A DNA stretch of 50,577 nucleotides from Clostridia bacterium (GTDB lineage: Bacteria; Bacillota; Clostridia; Christensenellales; Borkfalkiaceae): assembly GCA_029066845.1 (NCBI GenBank), contig JAIEFR010000023.1:1-50577 (forward strand), given 5' to 3'. The notes beneath the pieces were generated by a model that saw nothing but the letters and a program-made list of their open reading frames with translations, did no database searches and was not told where the DNA came from. Position numbers and translations under genes: made by a program. Position 1 is the stretch's first letter. Each line of letters opens with the position of its first letter. Positions 9,080 through 16,249 of the stretch are shown piece after piece.

Positions 9080-9986
9080 TAAATTCTCCTATGTACACGA
9101 CTTCCTCTTCCAACTCAATCCCGAACTTTTCCAAGACACGAGATTTAACGAGATTGATAAGAGTTTTAACTTCGTAAGCGGTTGCGCCTTCATTTAAAAT
9201 AAAGTCAGCGTGAACGTCACTGACGCGCGCACCGCCAATCGCAAAACCTTTAAGACCTGTGGAATCAATCAGATATCCGGCGGAATAACCTTCGGGATTT
9301 TTAAATACGCAGCCGCAGCTTTTACCCTTAGGTAAATGACTTCTTCTGTTTTTAAAATAAGCTATACGCTCATCAACTTCCTGCACCGACATAGCGTTAA
9401 CTTTAACTATTATTGACAAAATTAACGCGTTTATGTCACGCATAGTACTGCGCCTATATCCAAAATTGCACTTTTCGTTGCTTAAATGTGACACTTTGCC
9501 GTCATAAACGCACACGTCGATTATATTATCGCCAATAGCAAAACCACTTACTCCCGCATTCATATAGGCGGCTCCGCCGACCGTTGCGGGTATTCCGTAC
9601 AGGTATTCAAGCCCGCCCAGATAATGCTTTTTGCAATAAGCAAGCAGCTCCGAAATTCTCGTGCCCGCAAGACATAAAAGTTTATTTTCGGAAAGCCTTA
9701 TAATACCGCGTAACTCACGTGTGGAAATAACCTCTCCTTCCATCCCACTGTCAGCAACCAGAAGATTTGAACCGCAACCGACAATTTCAAAATGCGTTCC
9801 GCAATTCTTTAAGTTGTCATAAACTCGCTTTGCCTGCCACGAAGTCTTGGGATAGTATGCTTTTACAGCATTGCCGCCAAGTCCGTACGTGGTGTTCTTT
9901 GCAAAACTGAACGGAGCAACCCGCCTTATATTTGCGGCTCCAATGGCGTTTTTTAATCCACTCTTATATATTAACATTTTTCGCAA
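9063..9986 (-). CDS. murB: UDP-N-acetylenolpyruvoylglucosamine reductase
   Basis: Makes UDP-MurNAc in the second step of peptidoglycan synthesis, using FAD and NADPH. About 307 residues. FAD-binding segments GLGGNA (35-40), CGSNLL (71-76) and GIPATVGGAAYMNAG (131-145) are clear. The catalytic Arg lies in YRRS (177-180) and the Glu near residue 295. The proton-donor serine usually found in this position (SAGS-type) is Cys226 here (SCGC, 223-226). The start could be TTG at 9984-9986 or ATG at 9975-9977, and neither has a good ribosome site. The gene follows a solute-binding-like gene by about 10 bases and overlaps the PHP gene. Confidence 0.95.
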   Translation of the reverse strand: MRKMLIYKSGLKNAIGAANIRRVAPFSFAKNTTYGLGGNAVKAYYPKTSWQAKRVYDNLKNCGTHFEIVGCGSNLLVADSGMEGEVISTRELRGIIRLSENKLLCLAGTRISELLAYCKKHYLGGLEYLYGIPATVGGAAYMNAGVSGFAIGDNIIDVCVYDGKVSHLSNEKCNFGYRRSTMRDINALILSIIVKVNAMSVQEVDERIAYFKNRRSHLPKGKSCGCVFKNPEGYSAGYLIDSTGLKGFAIGGARVSDVHADFILNEGATAYEVKTLINLVKSRVLEKFGIELEEEVVYIGEFNDFNS

Positions 9987-9996
9987 CTTTAATCAA

Positions 9997-10920
9997 TCAC
10001 TTTAATAATGTTTTTATTTTATTTGCATCTCCGCTTTTCGCCGCGCTTTTAAGTTCGTTTATGTACTCTGCGCCGCACGGGTAATTTAAAACGTAATTAA
10101 ACTCCAGATATTGAAGCGGTTTTAATTCCTCTGCGCACAGTTCTCCGTCACCGTAAAATAGCCCCAGCGAGCCAACCTCGCTTTTCGAAAGTAAATAATC
10201 TATATATTTATTACAGTATTCATATTTCTCATTATTGGCGGTGAGTATCGAAATGTTCTGATATAAGTCGTTGAATTCGGTAAGCGGCTGAACCTTGAAA
10301 GGCACGTTTCTGACCTTTAGCCTGAAAATGTCCCTCTGTGTACCGAAAAGATATTTATATTTACCGTTTATAAGTTTTAAATATGCGTTCGTGGACTCCT
10401 CGACTGTTGCACCGTTAAGCCCGTTCAACGTTACTGCAACCTCAGTTAAATTGTCTTTACCTGCGTTAACTACGGTATTCTGCGCATTGGCGTCCGAAAA
10501 ATCGCAACTTTCGTCCAATGATAACAGACAATAAGCACCGCGACACCAGGTTTTATACACAAAATCTTTTTTATTTATATAGTTTTCGAATCCATAAAAA
10601 CAAGCAGGATACGAAATAATATCCGGACGCTCCCCACGTTCTGAGTTTGCCCTTGCGGCATCAGCCGACAGCGAAGTTACACTGACGTAAATTTTTTCAC
10701 CCTTGAAACACTTTTCGGCGACCTTCTGCAGGTATTGACTGCGTGATCCTTTTCCGCCTTCAAAACCGTCTATTTGCCACACCGTAATTCGTTGCATCTG
10801 CTCGTCGTCCTCCGCCAAGGCTTTCCTGTTCCTTAATGTGGCCATAACCGGAACGGCTATCATCAAGGCAACCGTGATTGCAAGCAATATAATAAAGTAT
10901 AGCTTTTTTCTTCTTGCCAT
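9997..10920 (-). CDS. Membrane-anchored extracellular solute-binding-like protein
   Basis: A 307-residue protein with basic N-terminal residues (ARRKK) and one hydrophobic helix (about 7-27), followed by an extracellular domain. The segment ITVWQIDGFEGGKGS and the following RPDIISYP resemble sugar-type ABC solute-binding proteins, but there is no lipobox cysteine and no ABC permease or ATPase nearby. It may therefore be an orphan receptor or sensor. It is the first gene of the murB run, with a gap of 179 bases upstream holding two inverted repeats. No strong ribosome site or consensus promoter could be picked out. The family assignment is tentative. Confidence 0.75.
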   Translation of the reverse strand: MARRKKLYFIILLAITVALMIAVPVMATLRNRKALAEDDEQMQRITVWQIDGFEGGKGSRSQYLQKVAEKCFKGEKIYVSVTSLSADAARANSERGERPDIISYPACFYGFENYINKKDFVYKTWCRGAYCLLSLDESCDFSDANAQNTVVNAGKDNLTEVAVTLNGLNGATVEESTNAYLKLINGKYKYLFGTQRDIFRLKVRNVPFKVQPLTEFNDLYQNISILTANNEKYEYCNKYIDYLLSKSEVGSLGLFYGDGELCAEELKPLQYLEFNYVLNYPCGAEYINELKSAAKSGDANKIKTLLK

Positions 10921-10960
10921 ACAGTATTCTATTTATATTTTATTCAAAAAATTCATAAGA

Positions 10961-10988
10961 GGGATATTCTTAAACATAAGAATATCCC
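10961..10988 (-). repeat. Perfect inverted repeat after the pectate lyase gene
   Basis: Arms 10961-10971 and 10978-10988 are 11-bp perfect complements around a 6-base loop. No T-run follows directly on either strand, so it is at best a weak terminator of the pectate lyase gene; a regulatory site for the next gene is equally possible. Confidence 0.6.
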
Positions 10989-11023
10989 CCTTGCCGAAAC
11001 AAATTGACAAAACCATTACTCAC

Positions 11024-11065
11024 GGTAACGCCAACCCGAAATCGGCTATATAATAAAGCGTTACC
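11024..11065. repeat. Nested inverted repeat in the gap before the solute-binding gene
   Basis: GGTAACGC (11024-11031) is complementary to GCGTTACC (11058-11065). A smaller stem CCGA/TCGG lies inside (11035-11044). The nested form could fold as RNA on either strand. I match it to no known class. Confidence 0.45.
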
Positions 11066-11099
11066 GCTTGTAACATTATATTGAGCAACAATTGCCGTT

Positions 11100-13310
11100 T
11101 TATTCGCAATAGTTGCTATTTAATAATTTTTCCTGCATAACGTCGTTAACTCCCGCACCATACCAAGGATGACTTAATATGCTTTCAAGCTTGCTAAGTT
11201 CAAGGTTCTCAACCTCAAACGGCGCTTCGCCAGTAGCAGTATTCCATTTAAAATTCTCGGTTTTCAAAGTCGAGGTGCTGCTGTTGGTAAAATTGGTCGT
11301 TGTCGGCGTTGAGCCTGCCGTCTGCTGATAACTGCAATTAATCAGCTGATAGCCCGCAGCAACAGGACGAATCTTATCGCCTTCCGTCGTTCCGCCGTTG
11401 TCATTGTTCTTTAACAGAGTTTCAATCCCTTTAAAAATGCAGTTTTCGGCTTTGAAACTACCGCCGTTACCGCATACTATTCCCTGCGAAACGAGAGCGC
11501 ATTTCCAATTGCTTTTTACAGAAGCTACCTTTGACGCCGCATTCGTAGCTCTCAATTTTGCACGATATGTCATATACTCCGTACTGTCAACAACGCAATT
11601 ATACATATAAGCATTGCCGCCGCGTAGCTTGGGCAATCTGTCCTCTAGATTCTTAAAGACACAGTTTGCAAACGAAATCTGCAACGAAAGATTGTAATCG
11701 TAGTCAACTTTGCCATCACCGCTGTCGCCGCACAAGAAGCCTTTCTTCTGCGGAATTGCCAAGCCGTACAAAATGTCCTCAAAGCTTATTCCGCCATCGC
11801 GCAGTGCATTGTAATACAGATAATTTTGTTTACCCTCCTGATATTCCTCCTCGATTTTAGCCATCATTTTATACAGATAGCCATCAGGGTCATCACTGCC
11901 CGCATTAAATTTACACCAACTGATATGCAAACCGTTTTCGCCCGTAGCTCCATAAGGTGCACGGAAAGCTGTTCCCTCGGTATTGTATACAGGGTTTGAA
12001 TAGTCGATTTGTCCGTCATACGACTTTCCGAACGTGCAGTGGTCTATCCAAACGTATCCGCAATGAGCAACTTTTATATACGCCCAACCGAACGCGTCGT
12101 AATCACCCACAGCCGAGGTTGACGCGCTTGCCGCATCTTCCCACTGCCACATCTCGTCGAATTCAAGGTTTCTTATAACAACGTTGGAATCACTTAACAG
12201 GCTGAGTCCGCAATGAGTCAACTTTGCACCGTTTTTAGAATATATCAAAAGATCATTGGTATTTTCTATCTTTAATTTGGTAAATCCACACTCGTTAAAT
12301 ATATCAGACATCGTAAACGCTGCTATATTTTTATCCTTGCCTCTGGAATAATTTTCCACATAGGAACCGTTACCGTTTGCAGACTGATATTTAGCCTCAA
12401 GCTTTTTGTAACCCATATCAATATCTTCGGTAATTTCAATTACGTGGACAGTTCCCTCTGAATTTAAAGTCTGCTCAACGCTTTGTGTATCGGTATTCCA
12501 ATTAGACGTATAGCTATATCTTGCCGCCATAACCGCTTCTATAAGCTCGCTCGAAGTCGCAACGGTGCGGTACGCGGAAGTGCCGACGTACTGCGAAAAG
12601 TCGCCTATATAGTCCTTAACGTAGCCGTTCGCAGAGATACCGCTCTTGGCATCGTCTGACGCAAGTTTGAACCAATCTCTTTTATACAGACACGCATCGC
12701 AATTCAGGTCGGTTTCATTTGAGTAATAATGCTCATCCGATTCATTCAAATCTATGCAATGCGAGCACATAATTTTGTGAGTATTCTCGTCAATACGCTC
12801 GTATTCGTAATCGTGCGCCACGGTTTCAGTTACGTTGCATATACTGCACGTTCTTTTATGAGTATTTTTATCAATATACTCATACACATATTCGTGCGCT
12901 ACGGTTTCATCATTATTACAGATTGTACACGTTTTTTTGTGTCCGATTTCGTCAACGTTCTCATACTCAAAACCGTGCGCTCCCGTTTCGTCCAGATTGC
13001 AGTTATCACACGTTATTTTGTGACTGTTCCCGTCAAAATACTCATACTTATAATCGTGTGGTAAGGCTACACTGTTATTACAGTCAGCACAAGTTTTTTT
13101 ATGGCTGTTTTCGTCAACGTACTCATACTTATAGTCGTGCGTCGCAGTTTCTTCGAGGTCGCAACCGCTGCACGTTACCTTATGGCTGCTTCCGTCAATA
13201 TACTCATACTGATAATCGTGCTCGGTGTGAGGCGTGCCTTTATTTGCACATCCGACAAAAACCGTCGTGCACATTAAAACGGCAACCGCTGCCGCAATAA
13301 ATTTTTTCAT
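11100..13310 (-). CDS. Pectate lyase (PL1-like) lipoprotein with six N-terminal His/Cys repeats
   Basis: A secreted, probably lipid-anchored polysaccharide lyase of 736 residues, predicted to cleave pectin or polygalacturonate by beta-elimination. The signal peptide MKKFIAAAVAVLMC ends in a lipobox-like FVGC with Cys21. Residues 31-192 hold six 27-residue repeats with the pattern H-x11-H-x3-C-x2-C, followed by a degenerate seventh. The lyase domain shows VWIDHCTF in the parallel beta-helix and DRLPKLRGGNAYMYNC, matching the PL1 RxPxxR catalytic signature. The start at 13308-13310 follows a GGGAGG site; an in-frame extension upstream would hide the signal peptide. Promoter at 13330-13358. It stands alone with no other pectin genes in view. 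Confidence 0.9.
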   Translation of the reverse strand: MKKFIAAAVAVLMCTTVFVGCANKGTPHTEHDYQYEYIDGSSHKVTCSGCDLEETATHDYKYEYVDENSHKKTCADCNNSVALPHDYKYEYFDGNSHKITCDNCNLDETGAHGFEYENVDEIGHKKTCTICNNDETVAHEYVYEYIDKNTHKRTCSICNVTETVAHDYEYERIDENTHKIMCSHCIDLNESDEHYYSNETDLNCDACLYKRDWFKLASDDAKSGISANGYVKDYIGDFSQYVGTSAYRTVATSSELIEAVMAARYSYTSNWNTDTQSVEQTLNSEGTVHVIEITEDIDMGYKKLEAKYQSANGNGSYVENYSRGKDKNIAAFTMSDIFNECGFTKLKIENTNDLLIYSKNGAKLTHCGLSLLSDSNVVIRNLEFDEMWQWEDAASASTSAVGDYDAFGWAYIKVAHCGYVWIDHCTFGKSYDGQIDYSNPVYNTEGTAFRAPYGATGENGLHISWCKFNAGSDDPDGYLYKMMAKIEEEYQEGKQNYLYYNALRDGGISFEDILYGLAIPQKKGFLCGDSGDGKVDYDYNLSLQISFANCVFKNLEDRLPKLRGGNAYMYNCVVDSTEYMTYRAKLRATNAASKVASVKSNWKCALVSQGIVCGNGGSFKAENCIFKGIETLLKNNDNGGTTEGDKIRPVAAGYQLINCSYQQTAGSTPTTTNFTNSSTSTLKTENFKWNTATGEAPFEVENLELSKLESILSHPWYGAGVNDVMQEKLLNSNYCE
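12735..13220 (-). repeat. Six 81-bp tandem coding repeats (27-aa His/Cys modules)
   Basis: Modules start at His31, 58, 85, 112, 139 and 166 of the pectate lyase, an exact 27-residue period. Each has a second His 12 residues later and a CxxC (C47/50, 74/77, 101/104, 128/131, 155/158, 182/185). A seventh CxxC (204/207) lacks the second His. The pattern fits one zinc site per module, but metal binding is inferred. Confidence 0.9.
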
Positions 13311-13329
13311 TTCAAACCCTCCCAATACG

Positions 13330-13358
13330 ATATTACACCAAAAAAACGGATATTTCAA
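13330..13358 (-). promoter_or_regulatory. Pectate lyase promoter
   Basis: On the minus strand TTGAAA (13353-13358), a 17-base spacer and TAATAT (13330-13335), between the yebC terminator and the lyase start. Confidence 0.6.
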
Positions 13359-13361
13359 TAC

Positions 13362-13396
13362 AAAATAAAAAATAACCCGCCGTTTTATGGCGGGTT
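13362..13396 (-). terminator. Terminator of the yebC transcript
   Basis: Stem 13374-13381 with 13389-13396 (8 bp, 7-base loop). A T-rich run follows on the minus strand (13362-13373). It lies just after the yebC stop. Confidence 0.85.
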
Positions 13397-13408
13397 TCAT
13401 AGATTAAA

Positions 13409-14146
13409 TTATTCTTCGTCTTCTTCGGGCAACTCAACGTTGTGATAAACGTTCTGCACGTCGTCGAGCTCTTCAAGCTTATCAAGCATCTTACGGAAGG
13501 TTGTAAGCTTGTCGTCGGGAAGAGTTATATAGGTCTGGGGAATCATCTTAATTTCAGCTTCAAGGAAGGTTACGCCCTTATCTTCGAAATACTTGCGCAC
13601 TACCGAAAAATCTTCGGGAGTCGTATATACTTCGTAAACGTCTTCGTCCGCCGTGTAGTCCTCCGCACCGGCTTCCAGGCAGTACTCCATCATAGTGTCT
13701 TCGTCCAGCTTTACCGTCTTTTCGATAACGATTAAACCTTTGTTATCGAACTGGTAGCTTACGCAACCGGGTTTGCCCATCTGACCGCCGCACTTAGACA
13801 TAGTCGAGCTTATGTCGCCGCTCGTCCTGTTCACGTTATCAGTAAGCGTGGTTATGATTACAGCCGAACCGGCAACGCCGTAGCCTTCATAGGTCAGCTC
13901 TTTATAGTCCTTACCGCTGAGTTCGCCCGCCGCCTTGGCAATAGACCTTTTAATGTTGTCGTTAGGCATATTTGCAGCCTTTGCCTTAGCTATAACGTCC
14001 GCGAGCTTACTGTTCGTATCGGGGTTGGGGTTGCTCTTTGCGGCAACGGCAAGCTCTCTGCCGAGCTTTGTGAAGATGGCTCCGCGCGCGGCGTCCGTCT
14101 TACCCTTTTTAGCCTGTATATTGTGCCATTTGGAATGTCCTGACAT
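13409..14146 (-). CDS. yebC: YebC/TACO1-family translation or transcription factor
   Basis: A 245-residue member of the universal YebC/PmpR/TACO1 family, described as a transcriptional regulator and, more recently for some members, as a helper of translation through difficult stretches such as polyproline. The N-terminus [14 protein letters not shown] is the family hallmark, followed by [18 protein letters not shown]. An acidic C-terminus ends in [14 protein letters not shown] stands about nine bases before the ATG. The rRNA methylase gene ends three bases upstream, so the two form an operon that ends at the terminator 13362-13396. Confidence 0.95.
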   Translation of the reverse strand: MSGHSKWHNIQAKKGKTDAARGAIFTKLGRELAVAAKSNPNPDTNSKLADVIAKAKAANMPNDNIKRSIAKAAGELSGKDYKELTYEGYGVAGSAVIITTLTDNVNRTSGDISSTMSKCGGQMGKPGCVSYQFDNKGLIVIEKTVKLDEDTMMEYCLEAGAEDYTADEDVYEVYTTPEDFSVVRKYFEDKGVTFLEAEIKMIPQTYITLPDDKLTTFRKMLDKLEELDDVQNVYHNVELPEEDEE

Positions 14147-14149
14147 ATT

Positions 14150-14884
14150 TTATACTCCTTTTTGGTTATTCTTTAAAGCGTACATTGCAATTGCCGCGGA
14201 AACAGCGGCGTTAAGACTTTCGCAAGTGTCACGCATCGGTATGCTTACCGTATAATTTGATTTTGCCGAAACCATATCGCTCACACCGTTCCCTTCGTTA
14301 CCTATGCAAAGACAGAATTGTGAGGGCGCGGGGAACGAAAAAACGTCATCACCTGACATATCCGCACAGATTACGGGCACGCCTTTGAGAACTTCGAAAA
14401 CCTCATCGTAACTGCCCTCGTAAACGTTAACATAGAACACGCCGCCCATACTTGCCCTGATGGCTTTGGGCGAATATGCGTCCGTGCAGTCAATAAGGTA
14501 AATATCGTTAAAGCCTGCGCCGTTCGCCGTTCTGATAATCGTACCAAGATTGCCGGGGTCCTGCACCCTGTCCAGAAGCAGACAGTTGCCGCTCGGCTTG
14601 CTGAGCGGTTTTACAGGTGTTTTAACTACGGCAAGCACACCCTGCGGCGCCTTTTCGGTAGATATACGGACAAAGAGCTCGTCCGTCACGATTATCGCGG
14701 TAGGATATTTTCCGGCAAATTCAGCCGTACAGATTATTTGCGTCACGTTCATACCCGACGCCAGACATTCGTCCACTGCCTTTACGCTTTCAACGATAAA
14801 TTCACCGTACGTCTTACGGTATTTTTTATCGCTTAATGACGCTACTTTTTTTATTATCGGGTTGGACTTAGACGAAATAATCAT
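14150..14884 (-). CDS. TrmH/SpoU-family RNA 2'-O-ribose methyltransferase
   Basis: SAM-dependent methylation of a ribose in rRNA (RlmB-like) or tRNA is the family role; the exact target cannot be told from sequence. The 244 residues have an N-terminal substrate-binding domain (about 1-90) and a SPOUT knotted domain with all three motifs: DPGNLGTIIRTA, CIGNEGNGVS and ESLNAAVSAAI. It follows rplT after a partly effective terminator and precedes yebC, so it belongs with translation genes. The ribosome site is weak. Confidence 0.92.
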   Translation of the reverse strand: MIISSKSNPIIKKVASLSDKKYRKTYGEFIVESVKAVDECLASGMNVTQIICTAEFAGKYPTAIIVTDELFVRISTEKAPQGVLAVVKTPVKPLSKPSGNCLLLDRVQDPGNLGTIIRTANGAGFNDIYLIDCTDAYSPKAIRASMGGVFYVNVYEGSYDEVFEVLKGVPVICADMSGDDVFSFPAPSQFCLCIGNEGNGVSDMVSAKSNYTVSIPMRDTCESLNAAVSAAIAMYALKNNQKGV

Positions 14885-14902
14885 ATTGCAGTTTCAGCTT
14901 AT

Positions 14903-14936
14903 AAAAAGGTTTAGGGTAGCAAAAATTTCGCTACCC
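14903..14936 (-). terminator. Terminator after rplT
   Basis: Stem GGGTAGC/GCTACCC (14914-14920 with 14930-14936), with a T-run a few bases further on the minus strand (14903-14907). The gap before the T-run suggests incomplete termination and read-through to the methylase gene. Confidence 0.65.
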
Positions 14937-14955
14937 GGATAAACTCGAAAATAGA

Positions 14956-15306
14956 TTAAACCGCAGCCTTAGCTTTTTCGGCAAGCGCCGCAAAAGCGGT
15001 TGCATCGTTTACTGCAAGCTCAGCAAGTACCTTTCTGTTGAGGTTAATACCCGCAACTTTAAGTCCGTGCATAAACTTGGAATAGGAAAGTCCATTGATT
15101 CTTGCAGCTGCGTTGATACGCGCAATCCAAAGCGAACGCATATCGCGCTTTCTCAGTCTTCTGCCGATATAAGCATAATTCAAAGACTTCATAACCGCTT
15201 CGCGGGCGATTCTGTAATTCTTGGACTTGTTACCGAAATATCCTTTTGCAAGGCGTAAAATCTTTCTGCGCTTCTTCAACGCGTTAACCGATCTCTTAAT
15301 ACGCAT
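14956..15306 (-). CDS. rplT: 50S ribosomal protein L20
   Basis: L20 of 116 residues with the typical basic N-terminus ([15 protein letters not shown]) and the conserved [13 protein letters not shown] segment. It binds 23S rRNA early in large-subunit assembly and, in Firmicutes, represses its own infC-rpmI-rplT operon through the leader. A GGAGG site lies eight bases upstream, and the gene directly follows rpmI, completing the canonical three-gene order. The leader that L20 would act on is seen at 16095-16202. Confidence 0.98.
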   Translation of the reverse strand: MRIKRSVNALKKRRKILRLAKGYFGNKSKNYRIAREAVMKSLNYAYIGRRLRKRDMRSLWIARINAAARINGLSYSKFMHGLKVAGINLNRKVLAELAVNDATAFAALAEKAKAAV

Positions 15307-15321
15307 TTTCCGTTACCTCCG

Positions 15322-15522
15322 TTATGCCTTATAGGGAATCATTGACTTTACGGTCGATTCCTGTGTGGTAGAAACAAGCGTATTCTGACGCAAATTTCTC
15401 TTTCTCTTTCTGTTCTTGGTTTCTGCCTTGTGGTTCTTGCCGCTGTGAGGTCTTTGAACCTTACCGCTTGCGGTCAGCCAGAAACGCTTTTTAGAGCCGC
15501 TATGTGATTTCTGTTTAGGCAT
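15322..15522 (-). CDS. rpmI: 50S ribosomal protein L35
   Basis: L35 of 66 residues starting MPKQKSHSGSKKRF, the family's normal N-terminus. A longer in-frame start exists five codons upstream, but GGAGG sits correctly before the ATG at 15520-15522. Highly basic and internal to the large subunit. Second gene of infC-rpmI-rplT. Confidence 0.97.
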   Translation of the reverse strand: MPKQKSHSGSKKRFWLTASGKVQRPHSGKNHKAETKNRKRKRNLRQNTLVSTTQESTVKSMIPYKA

Positions 15523-15557
15523 ATTTATATCCTCCAATGAAAATTTTCTTTATATTT

Positions 15558-16076
15558 TTACGCTTTTGCGGGAGAAAGCATCATAGTGATGTTTCTGCCC
15601 TCGGTCGTAGGTTTCTTGTCCTGTACGGCTTTACCGTCAAGTCCTGCAAAGAAGTCTTCCATAACCTTAACGCCCTGATAGGCGCGCGAGTTTTCTCTGC
15701 CCTTCATTCTTATGGAAACCTTTACTTTGTTGCCCGCTTCAAGGAATTTGAGGCACTGCTTGGTCTTAACTGCAATATCGCCAACGTCGATAGTCATAGA
15801 TAAGCGGATTTCCTTAATCTCAACCTGCGTCTGGTTCTTGCGGTTTTCCTTGTCCTTTTTGGACTGCTCGTACTTAAATTTGGAATAATCCATAATTTTG
15901 CATACGGGCGGAACTGCCGTAGGAGAAATTTTAACAAGGTCAAGGTCGGCTTCGTCCGCAAGGTGCTGCGCCTGCTGTGCCGACATAACGCCTATCATAG
16001 CGCCGTCGGTGCCGATTACTCTTACTTCCTTATCTCTGATTGCTTCGTTAATCTGATATAACTCTTTTATAACCAT
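15558..16076 (-). CDS. infC: Translation initiation factor IF-3
   Basis: IF-3 keeps the 30S subunit free and checks start-codon pairing. The 172 residues include the N-domain (RVIGTDGAMIGVMS), the Lys-rich linker (YEQSKKDKENRKNQ) and the C-domain (KEIRLSMTIDVGD, KVKVSIRMKGRE). An ATG start is used here, with a GAGAGG site unusually close (about three bases). In many bacteria infC has a rare start codon, so this ATG with a tight site may serve the same moderation. First gene of the operon, behind an attenuator leader. Confidence 0.97.
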   Translation of the reverse strand: MVIKELYQINEAIRDKEVRVIGTDGAMIGVMSAQQAQHLADEADLDLVKISPTAVPPVCKIMDYSKFKYEQSKKDKENRKNQTQVEIKEIRLSMTIDVGDIAVKTKQCLKFLEAGNKVKVSIRMKGRENSRAYQGVKVMEDFFAGLDGKAVQDKKPTTEGRNITMMLSPAKA

Positions 16077-16094
16077 ATACCTCTCTTAAATTAT

Positions 16095-16202
16095 AAAAAC
16101 GGGTTACGCAAAAGTAACCCGTTTAATGCCAAAAACCTTTTTAACACTATTGAGCCGTTGCAACAACTTTGCAAGGCGAAAGGGGTTATCCTTTGCTTTA
16201 CT
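16095..16202 (-). promoter_or_regulatory. infC operon leader, L20-leader-like attenuator
   Basis: The leader between the promoter (16208-16237) and infC ends in a perfect 11-bp terminator hairpin (16097-16107 with 16114-16124) plus a T-run (16095-16099). A 5' segment reading GATAACCCC can pair with GGGTTA in the left arm of that hairpin, giving a competing antiterminator. This matches the L20-responsive leaders known upstream of infC-rpmI-rplT in Firmicutes. The L20-binding rRNA mimic itself was not identified with certainty. Confidence 0.75.
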
Positions 16203-16207
16203 TAATA

Positions 16208-16237
16208 ATGATACATCAAGGTAATTTACTTTGTCAA
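16208..16237 (-). promoter_or_regulatory. infC-rpmI-rplT promoter
   Basis: On the minus strand a perfect TTGACA (16232-16237), an 18-base spacer and TATCAT (16208-16213), just after the thrS stop codon. Confidence 0.75.
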
Positions 16238-16249
16238 CCTTTTTACGGC

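Noticed and set aside
10978-11090. Promoter for the solute-binding gene
   Set aside because: TATAAT-like hexamers are present on the minus strand, but none has a -35 at a usable distance.
12690-13220. CRISPR-like direct repeats
   Set aside because: The 81-bp period has no conserved short repeat with unique spacers; it is in-frame coding repetition.
12729-13300. Long open frames opposite the His/Cys repeats
   Set aside because: They mirror the 81-bp coding repeats on the other strand and have no ribosome site; the lipoprotein frame is clearly the real one.
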